Origin: Nematostella vectensis
Lineage: Eukaryota > Cnidaria > Anthozoa > Actiniaria > Edwardsiidae
Direction: 5' to 3'
DNA: 64,000 nucleotides
Assembly (NCBI RefSeq): GCF_932526225.1
Contig: NC_064045.1
Span: forward strand, 4,102,498-4,166,497
Shown: piece by piece, positions 57,454 to 64,000 of the stretch
Layout of the letters: the number at the start of each line of letters is the position of its first letter
Numbering within the stretch: position 1 is the stretch's first letter
The notes under the pieces: model-generated
Databases searched by the model: none
Told to the model about the DNA's origin: nothing
Seen by the model: the letters and a program-made list of their open reading frames with translations, nothing else
Translations under genes and position numbers: made by a program

Positions 57454-60400
57454 GGGGGGGTGCGTTTCACCCCGTGCACCCCCCTGGGTACGGGCCTGTA
57501 CTTTGATTGTTGCATTATGAAGAGGCAAAAAATAACAAATTGTTTAGCCAGCTTTTTATTTCGGACTTCTTTTTTTTCTGATGACAATTTATGACATTTT
57601 CGGTTTGTGAAAACATTTACAGTTCTAACCCCAGGGATGGATCCAGGCCTAAAGTTGACTGATTACAAATGGTCACGGACCAATCAAGGGGGGGGGGGGG
57701 GGGGGGTATAGGGGCATGCCCAACAGGAAATTTATGAAATTACGTGTTTGAAACATGCAATTTGCAGAATTTTTAGGGATGCATTTGGCATTTTAGGAAT
57801 TTATACAGTGAGATCATAAATTCAAGGTTACGTTTCACCGGTGCTGTATTAAACTTTTGGTCATTTAAAACTGAGTGACTTCATTAATGGATTGGTCAGA
57901 TTTGTGTTCTTGAAAGTGTGGCGAGGCAAGTACCAGTTATTCTCTTCGAATACCCCTTGGCAATATCCAAATCGTGTAATTGTAATATATACTTAAAAAA
58001 CAACCTCCCCTTGCATTATAACGTAGCTTGTGCCACACAGACAGCAATTCGTATCAATAATTGACCCCATGACCTCTCAATTCTAATCAATTTTACGGTG
58101 GATTATCCCATCTAGTTGCTGATCTATTGGCACTTCTCCTCTTTGCATGTTTCTCCTAGATTTATCCATTAGAGGCATCGAAAATTCGTGTACTGGTCAA
58201 TTTTGCTCATGTGTGGTATCTTACCAGCCTATTTGACTTACTAAAATAACAGCCGAAAATCTTCCCAAATAAAACACAGGGCAAACAGAAATGCCATTAA
58301 TATACTAAGAATACACTGTCCGGGGGTTTTGCTAAAAACATTATGTATTTCACTTACGAGGGCGACCACTTTCCATTGCCATAATTAACTCATAGACAAT
58401 TCTAAAGAGCTATCGTCCTGTCGCCACACTTTCATCATTAATTCCAACTTCTCGGGATCTGAATTCGATCAAATTCTACACCATAATCAAAAGGATAACA
58501 CTCCTCCTTTCGGCAGACAGGCTCTCCACGAGAAACGTCTGCATTTTATGAAGCCATGCTTCGCTTTTAAGATTTCGGTTCGAGAGATGTGTACAAGAGA
58601 TCACACGCTTAAGCAAGCAAAGGCCTACTTTTTCAGTGGTAGTATCGGGATTTTATTGTCAACTGATTCCAAAGTGATTCACACGTTATAGCAACCAATC
58701 AAAACAGAGCTTGAGTAGTTCCGCGTGAGCCGTAGCCAATCGGTGAAGAGCTTAAGTGGTTCCAGAACACGCGCAAAATTGTTATACACACGCAAAATTT
58801 CTAAATGGGTCCCCTCCCCCAAACTAGATTTATCATTCACCATCAGGAGCAATATTTCCCGGGGGGGGGGGGGGGGGGGACCGGAAATGCTGTGTAAGCG
58901 CTAAAGGAAATAACAGCGAAATAACCCAGGAAGCAGGTCTAATAGTGTTTAAATAACAGACAACAGTAGATGTTTATTTTTATTGAACGTTTTAAAATTC
59001 AAATCTACAAAAAAAATATTTTTCTAAGATTTTGAGTGATTCACTGGAATCAGTTAAATCAGTCTGGATCCACCCCTGATTCCTTCTGTTCAATTTTTCA
59101 GTATCAATTATGATAAAGAGCACTTCGATTTTTTCTCTAAAAGCTTTAGAAATTTTGAGAAGGTCCTTACGTGATCTTAGTTACTAAAGTTACTTATCAG
59201 TTACTGGGAGGACATACAACTTGCTGGGAAAAAGTTATCTGTTCCTTTCTCCCAGGAGGAACCATTCCTTTTATTTCCCAGCCAGCATTGGTTTGTTTCC
59301 CGAATTCCCAACCATCTTGTCAATCACAGCTCGTATCTTCTGCTACAGGGATCGGATCATCAAACTATTTGGCCATGCCATGTAGCTAGGGATGAACTTT
59401 AAAAAATTTTAAAAAATGCAACTTGTGTTTACATTGCTGTTTCTATGGCAACGGGAAATTTTACATATAAGCTATAGGATATTGTACATCAGACCCCGGT
59501 CGACACTTAGAGGAAGTTTTATTAAAATTTATAAAAGGAATTCTAAGATATTGGCGCATTTTTATATTTAGTCATTCTGTTATTTACCTACTTTAAAATT
59601 CGCCCCTGAAAAAATACATACACATGAATAATTGCCCGTAAAACCGATCTGCACGACTTTTTTTTTAGCCTACGTAGCAAGCGTTTCTGTGGGATTCCAG
59701 CGCAAAGAAACGCCACGAAAGCAAAAGATCGCCATTTCGCTCGCTCCCATTTCTCGGGAGCTCTCATTTCTTTGCTTTCGTGGCGTTTCTTTTGCGCTGG
59801 AAACCCACAGAAACGCTTGCTACGCAAGCTAGACTTTTTTCCCCAAGCATCCGCTCCAGCACCCCCAAAATTATTCCCAGCACAACTAGTTCGACTCCAC
59901 AAATTTGCAGAAGCATTCGGGACGATTTTTCCCCAGCAACCGAGGGGTCTAACACCTTCCCAGCCAGCAAAAAATCGGGCTGCGGAACAGATCCGTTTTG
60001 TGCCCTTGAGTTCATCCTCGGGGACCCAGGGCGTCGCGGAGGTCGGGCACACAGGGAGCGCGGCGCGAGAAAGAAACAGGCTTCGCGCACTCCCTGTGTG
60101 CCCGATCTCAGCGACGCCCTGGGTCCCCGAGGACGCCTTGAGTTAATAGTTACTTCTCACAGTCAGGGGGGTCCTTCATAATAAAAATTTTAAATTACCT
60201 AGTTAAATCAGCTAGGATAGATGGAAACGCATTATAAATATGGTTTCTAAAACTATTTACAGCATTTTTTTGTAATTTTCCTGAATTCTAGACAAATGTC
60301 GAGTAGAGTATCTTGTCATGGTTTCTAGCTTAGACGTTTGTGAATTTATATGCAAAAAAATAACTATAATGTAACTACAAGAGGAAGACTATCATTTCTT

Positions 60401-63364
60401 TCTATAAAATTTCTTTACCAATTGTGTAGTTCCAGAAAATATCCATATCCCCCCCTCCTATTGAGGGGGCTGGAGGTATGACCCCCCACCCCTCTGGAAT
60501 TTCCAGCCCCCTGGAAAAAAATAAATACAGTAACTGATAAGGAAAAAGGGCATCTTACCCCCTCCCCTCTGGAAATTCCTGGGCGTTTGAACCCCCCCCC
60601 CCCCCCCCCGGAATTTCCAATCCCCTCAATGGGGAGGGAGGTATGGATATTTTCTTGAATTACAAATTTAGCGTTTATTATTGCTCAGTTCTCAAACAGT
60701 AAACGTTTGAATTTTGTGCTTTCTGAGCGGCGCCGACATATTGACACTCTTGAAAGTCACGTTAACTACCCCAAAAAATGATGATCGACCGACCGACTGA
60801 TCGTCTTTTAAATATTTCAGGCTAGTGACTGAAATAGAAATTGTTTTAAATCCGCTAAATAGCGCTGTACAATATGTTATTGTATTTCCATCCTTACTGT
60901 ACTCTCCAATTCTAATAATTCTAAAAAATAGGTAATTTTTTACTTAACTGAATAGTAACTGATAAGTAAACAAGAACAGACGCGTACCCCCCACCCCCCA
61001 CCCCCTGGCGGCCAAAAACTGGGTCATCCCTTATTAAGGAATCTTCAAATACCAGGCTTTTTCCATAGGATACCTGCGCAATCCCCTCAGCCAATCCTGA
61101 GTACGCGCCTGAAGAAGTTTAGTAACCAGGATTACAGCGGTAAAGCCCCGTTCCATTATTTTTGAAATATGGAAATAACTGTAATTTAATTTCAATTTCC
61201 AGCCCTTGGAAAAAGCCTGGCAGAGAAGGGTATTGAGCTGATCTACGGTGGTGGTAATTTAGGCCTTATGGGAGTAGTCTCCAAGACGGTCCATGACAAT
61301 GGCGGCAAAGTCACGGGGTTCCTTCCAGAGTTTTTCGTCACAAAAAGTTAATAGTAACCTTATTATTGATATTCTTAGCCAAATTACCCTTGTAGACCTG
61401 ATACTGTGCGGCAAAGCATCCCTTCCCTGATCCATCCCCTGATCCATTCCCACTAGTAAACTTTAAAGCTTTTTCTTATAGGTCCATCTTTATTGGAGTC
61501 GATTGGGAAAACAGTAATTGTCCAAGACATGCATACAAGGAAACAAAACATGTTAGAGAAGGTAACCCTTGATCTGCAATCTCTTGATCTGCAATCTCTA
61601 GATCTAAAATGTCTTGATCTGCAATCTCTAGATCTGCAATCTCTTGATCTGCAATCTCTTGATCTGCAATCTTTTAATCTGCAATCTCTTGATCTGCAAT
61701 CTCTTGATCTGCAATCTCTAGATCTGCAATCTCTTCATCTGCACTCTCGTGAGATCCCAAATGATATCCCATACATGATATAGCACTAATTGACCTACTT
61801 TTGATAATAATCTGCCTTTCCACATTCATTATGTTATTGTTTGCAAGATGCATGCTAAAAAAGCCACATGTCAGGGCCGTAGCCAGCATGAGGCAAGTGA
61901 GGCACTTGCCTTGGTAATATGTTGATGTTTAGTGTTTCACAATTGAATAGTATGGGATAAAGCACCTGCTTTTTTTGAATTTATCATCCAGCTTTGTCTC
62001 GATAAAATATTGATTCTGGCTACGGCATGTTTTTTCGTTTCCATAGAGCAGGTGTGGCGGACAGAGAGGAGCAGGGGGTCTCTTGCCCCAAAACTTCAAA
62101 ATGTGGATTTTTTTCAGTGAACATGTTTACAAGTACTTACAGTGAGGACACAGAAAGCGGGCCATGCTGAACAACTTTGATCAGATTCGACTTGAACACC
62201 GTAAAAACATTTCAGCCAATGAGAAACGCTTTACATTATTTATTTGACCTCGTATGTGTGGTTGACTGTGAGAAACATGAGCCTTTGTGGGCCTTATTGA
62301 ATAGCTCTTTTTTGGGCAAGAGAGCTTAAAGAGTTGTGTCTATTTTTCATTCACATTACACAGGAATATACCTTATTATCCGAAAAAAATAATTCATTGC
62401 AGAGCGTGTATATTGAAAGTAGTTCCTTTCAGAATGTTTACTTTTCTATCTTTGTCTGTTGATTGAATGTGGGAACACCCTAACTTGATTGGCTGGAAAA
62501 AAAAATTATGTTGTTCAAGCCCTATATGATTGGTCAAAGTTGTTCAGCATTGCCCGCTTCCTGTGTCCTCACTGTGAATATGTCTCAAGCACTATGTATA
62601 AATTGATTGATGGATAAAAAAATATTATACATTTTCTTTATTTTGTATTCTTTTTAGTGGTACTATATGTCAAACTCTGGTACCCCCTCCCCCCTTGCTC
62701 GTAACCACCATCCCTCAAAAGTTCATACCTTGGATTCCAGGTATTTCTCCTTCTTGGATAAGGTTACTTAAGGCAGAGCTTCTGTCTCTTCATACTACAC
62801 TGGCCATGGATTACTTCTCTTTTAAACATAGTAATAAAAAGACAGTAAAAAGTCTAGAATTTGGGATGGTGTTGTTCTTTCAGGCCGACGCCTTGATAGC
62901 CCTGCCCGGAGGTTATGGAACTGCTGAGGAGCTGATGGAAATGATAACTTGGTAATTATAACTTGGTTAGTCTCAAACATCACCCTTTTTATTAAACACA
63001 CATAGAAAATGTGTTTTGATTTTTACAGCTAGGGAATATAAAATAGGTCAAAAGGAAGGTCCATCTATTCGCTTACAGGGCCATAGCTGGTTAGGAAGGG
63101 GAAAATGTAGATTCCGCATTTATAAAGAGCAGATCCAGATTCTTACAGAGGTTTTTTGATTTATTAAAAAGGAATGAACAGTGTGTGGCCCTGCATTGTT
63201 TGAGGCCTGCCATTGACCTTTGTTACTGTATTGGTAAATGATAGTCATTTATTGCATTTTTGATGAGCAACATTTATTTTTTAACCAGGAGGCAGTTGAA
63301 ACTTCATAACAAGCCCATAGGAGTTGTAAATACCTGTGACTATTACAAGGGCATCATTGATTGG
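50958..63364 (+). CDS. LOG-family (lysine decarboxylase-like) phosphoribohydrolase, 3' end outside window
   Basis: Five exons are seen: 50958..51033, 61203..61346, 61482..61561, 62884..62951 and 63289..63364. Phases are consistent and 148 aa are visible; the gene continues to the right. The N-terminus VTVFCGSSLG and the block IYGGGNLGLMG are typical of the fold. DMHTRKQNM and LPGGYGTAEE are the two LOG active-site signatures (MHxRK and PGGxGTxxE), and both are intact. Characterised LOG enzymes release the base from nucleoside 5'-monophosphates, activating cytokinins in plants; bacterial and fungal relatives act on AMP-like substrates. The animal substrate is unknown. Older annotations call this family lysine decarboxylase, which is not supported by activity. 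Intron 1 is 10.2 kb and carries an antisense LINE. Confidence 0.9.
51770..53703 (-). pseudogene. LINE reverse transcriptase region with one internal stop
   Basis: Reverse transcriptase domain with the conserved blocks VDFSKAFDCVPR, GVKQGCMISPTLFNFYLSDL and the catalytic YADD. The C-terminus has a Cys-Cys-His-Cys motif (CLVCQTGKVEDEEHFLLEC). A TAG stop at 53528-53530 interrupts the frame before the first RT blocks, and a TGA at 53705-53707 closes the upstream side. The frame is otherwise uninterrupted to the natural stop. Confidence 0.9.
53705..55039 (-). pseudogene. LINE ORF1-like region, same frame as the RT, with stops
   Basis: It starts at an ATG (55039, MAEMEKLENFLST). A globular region with SGNSDKLKDFLVHLM and FYLSTNTLQVQG follows, then a coiled coil with stops TAA at 54620-54622 and TGA at 54422-54424, and then a basic linker (RDTLNRKRRIFKKMCKRKK) of the kind found just before the RT. 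No apurinic-type endonuclease domain is present between the coiled coil and the linker. All stops and the RT are in the same frame, with no frameshift. Confidence 0.8.
55141..57400. repeat. Direct-repeat-bounded region in LOG intron 1
   Basis: A block of about 140 bp near 55141-55290 recurs diverged at about 57216-57382: ACCACC(T/C)CCGAAA, a GTCGGATT(T/C) block, then TTTTGTCTACA and ATAGCACGTCT. Other words, such as AGCTATGGAGCCAAG and ACCGGAAGTA, recur within. This could be a decayed retroelement with terminal direct repeats; the ends are not certain. Confidence 0.45.
56232..56459 (-). pseudogene. Fragment with CxC-type cysteine motif, probably transposon-derived
   Basis: The reading frame contains PRAIRCKIGCPARCTC followed by TKASLKCSALC. 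This resembles the Cys-rich metal-binding motif found at the C-terminus of some transposon-encoded proteins. The sequence further upstream on the same strand has stops in the same frame. It is best seen as a decayed relic. The identification is tentative. Confidence 0.35.
57418..57462. repeat. (GT)n followed by a G run of about 22
   Basis: TGTGTGTGTGTGTGTG then uninterrupted G. It is followed by CCCCCCTGGGTACGGGCCTG, the end of a GTACCCAGG-type element. Confidence 0.9.
57632..59078. mobile_element. ~1.45-kb inverted-repeat DNA element
   Basis: It starts CAGGGATGGATCCAGGCCTA, AAGTTGACTGATT and ends AATCAGTTAAATCAGTCTGG, ATCCACCCCTG. It contains two long G runs, at about 57691-57707 and 58861-58879. 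No transposase frame is seen, so it is non-autonomous. Confidence 0.7.
59666..59831. mobile_element. Palindromic MITE (TAGCCTACGTAGCAAGCG)
   Basis: The left arm TAGCCTACGTAGCAAGCGTT, TCTGTGGG and the right arm CCCACAGAAACGCTTGCTAC, GCAAGCTA are inverted. The inner part GCGCAAAGAAACGCCACGAA also pairs. GACTTTTTT occurs on both sides (near 59655 and 59832), compatible with a 9-bp duplication but within T runs. Confidence 0.78.
60013..60135. mobile_element. 123-bp Mutator-like MITE with 9-bp target duplication
   Basis: The ends are CATCCTCGGGGACCCAGGGC and the inverse GCCCTGGGTCCCCGAGGACG. Nearly the whole element is a hairpin. The duplication CCTTGAGTT lies at 60004-60012 and 60136-60144. Confidence 0.9.
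60977..61111 (-). mobile_element. GTACCCAGGATTGGCTG-family MITE, reversed
   Basis: It reads CAGGCGCGTACTCAGGATTG on the minus strand, then the block GGGTCATCCCTTATTAAGGA in reverse. It lies about 90 bp upstream of LOG exon 2. Confidence 0.78.
61566..61760. repeat. 15-bp repeat (GATCTGCAATCTCTT)n just after LOG exon 3
   Basis: Twelve to thirteen units with T/A and G/A changes start a few bases after the exon-3 donor. Being a multiple of 3, it keeps the exon-3 frame open as (LeuAspLeuGlnSer)n if the intron is not removed. Confidence 0.9.
61873..62026. mobile_element. Short element with GGCCGTAGCCAG termini
   Basis: It starts AGGGCCGTAGCCAGCATGAG and ends GATTCTGGCTACGGC. Similar starts (CAGGGCCGTAGCAGGGGGGC) occur at 31687 in FDXR intron 3. 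Confidence 0.6.
62139..62574. mobile_element. 436-bp MITE (ACAGTGAGGACACAG termini) in LOG intron 3
   Basis: The left end ACAGTGAGGACACAGAAAGC, GGGC and inner CTGAACAACTTTGATCAGAT pair with the right end GCCCGCTTCCTGTGTCCTCA, CTGT and GGTCAAAGTTGTTCAGCA. No clear target duplication is seen. Confidence 0.85.
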
Positions 63365-63384
63365 GTAAGACATGCATGGGAATT

Positions 63385-63520
63385 TACGTATGCTATTGTT
63401 CATATTTCTTACCAAAGCTGGTAAACTATTGTGGATTGTACCTAGAGGGTATACCGGGCTCAGTGTTATTGTTTATATTCCTTACCAAAGCTGGTAAACT
63501 ATTGTGGACTGTACCAAGGG
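63385..63520. repeat. ~80-bp direct duplication after LOG exon 5
   Basis: TTACCAAAGCTGGTAAACTA, TTGTGGA(T/C)TGTACC occurs at about 63409 and 63482, each preceded by ATTGTT(C/T)ATATT. Confidence 0.8.
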
Positions 63521-63724
63521 ATGTACAGAGAACCCCCAACCTTTGCCACGAAAATTGTAACAAGGGAAAGGTGTTTCTACTTGAGTTGGGTGCAGTTAAT
63601 TAGGACTCTCCACTTTTTATGGTACAGGCGAATGTAGCTCTTTCATTCAAAGTAATAGCTAAAGGATATGCCTAAACAAGACATGCATTTTGAGTCATTT
63701 TTTAATATACGTTACCACCACAAA

Positions 63725-64000
63725 AATGGCAACGGTTGACCAACCGGTTAGAAACCAAACCGCTGTAGCGGGTTGACACTCAACCCGCTACAGCGAGCTG
63801 GCTTCTAACCGGTTGGTCAACCCGCTACTGCGGCTTGGGGACCATAGTATACTATAGAAGCTTGTTAGTTCTCAACCCGCTGTAACGGGTTGACACTCAA
63901 CCTGCTACAGTGGGTTGGCTTCTAACCGGTTGGTCAACCCGCTACTGCGGCTTGGGGACCATAGTGTACTATAGGAACTTGAAGGTTCTCAACCCGCTGT
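63725..64000. repeat. 117-bp tandem repeat made of palindromes, runs off right edge
   Basis: Units contain CTCAACCCGCTGTAACGGGT, CTAACCGGTTGGTCAACCCG and CTTGGGGACCATAGT. CTCAACCCGCTGT recurs at 63871 and 63988. Each unit has nested inverted repeats (CCAACCGGTTAG/CTAACCGGTTGG and AACCCGCT/AGCGGGTT). Confidence 0.88.

Noticed and set aside
59588-60181. Frames of 108-154 residues on both strands
   Set aside because: They cover palindromic transposons, which give open frames on both strands by symmetry.
61493-61783. 96-residue frame with LDLQS repeats as a protein-coding gene
   Set aside because: Its first part is LOG exon 3 and the rest is a 15-bp microsatellite past a good splice donor.
63361-63603. 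80-residue frame after LOG exon 5
   Set aside because: It crosses the exon-5 donor GTAAGA and contains an intronic duplication.

Overview
The window is nuclear DNA from an animal, most likely an anthozoan cnidarian such as a sea anemone or coral. The evidence is compact GT-AG intron genes of metazoan type (a dynein regulatory complex subunit, mitochondrial adrenodoxin reductase, an inward-rectifier K+ channel), an intronless class A GPCR, a secreted PAN plus fibrinogen-like protein, a LOG-family enzyme that is unusual for an animal, and very many short inverted-repeat elements and minisatellites. The species is inferred, not proven. No bacterial operon, CRISPR array, rRNA or tRNA was recognised.

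Layout. 1-2531 (+): last three coding exons of a Ser/Thr-rich single-pass membrane protein, with a G/T-rich repeat filling its last intron. 3104-5510: a short transposon and a 58-bp minisatellite. 6162-11030 (-): three-exon gene for a secreted PAN + fibrinogen-like protein whose introns hold an (AACGRC)n array, a CRE/E-box repeat and a 30-bp minisatellite. 13674-14666 (-): melatonin-receptor-like GPCR. 19070-20338 (-): Kir channel. 22057-25268 (-): DRC10/IQCD, 4 exons. 25632-29577 (-): GPN1, 5 exons. 29918-48311 (+): FDXR, 14 exons, starting 340 bp from GPN1 in a head-to-head pair. 50958 to at least 63364 (+): LOG-family phosphoribohydrolase, 5 exons seen and running off the right edge; its 10-kb first intron contains an antisense non-LTR retrotransposon.

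Exon structures were built by hand. For each multi-exon gene the exon lengths, GT/AG borders and phases close without a frameshift: FDXR 504 aa, GPN1 373 aa, DRC10 494 aa, PAN-FReD 319 aa, LOG 148 aa visible. The genes are mostly unrelated housekeeping or signalling functions. The only clear regulatory link is the shared GPN1/FDXR promoter region.

The most unusual content is in the non-coding DNA. FDXR exon 11 has had its own 3' splice site and first 17 coding bases amplified into nine upstream 86-bp copies, giving a ladder of decoy acceptors. The next-but-one intron carries about 48 copies of an 85-bp repeat, including a 20-unit, 1.7-kb higher-order duplication. FDXR exons 7-9 lie between inverted intronic repeats. 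At least five small inverted-repeat elements have exact 9-bp target-site duplications, as in Mutator-like transposons. The intronic LINE is one continuous frame of about 1,090 codons, with no frameshift, cut by four stop codons and lacking an endonuclease.
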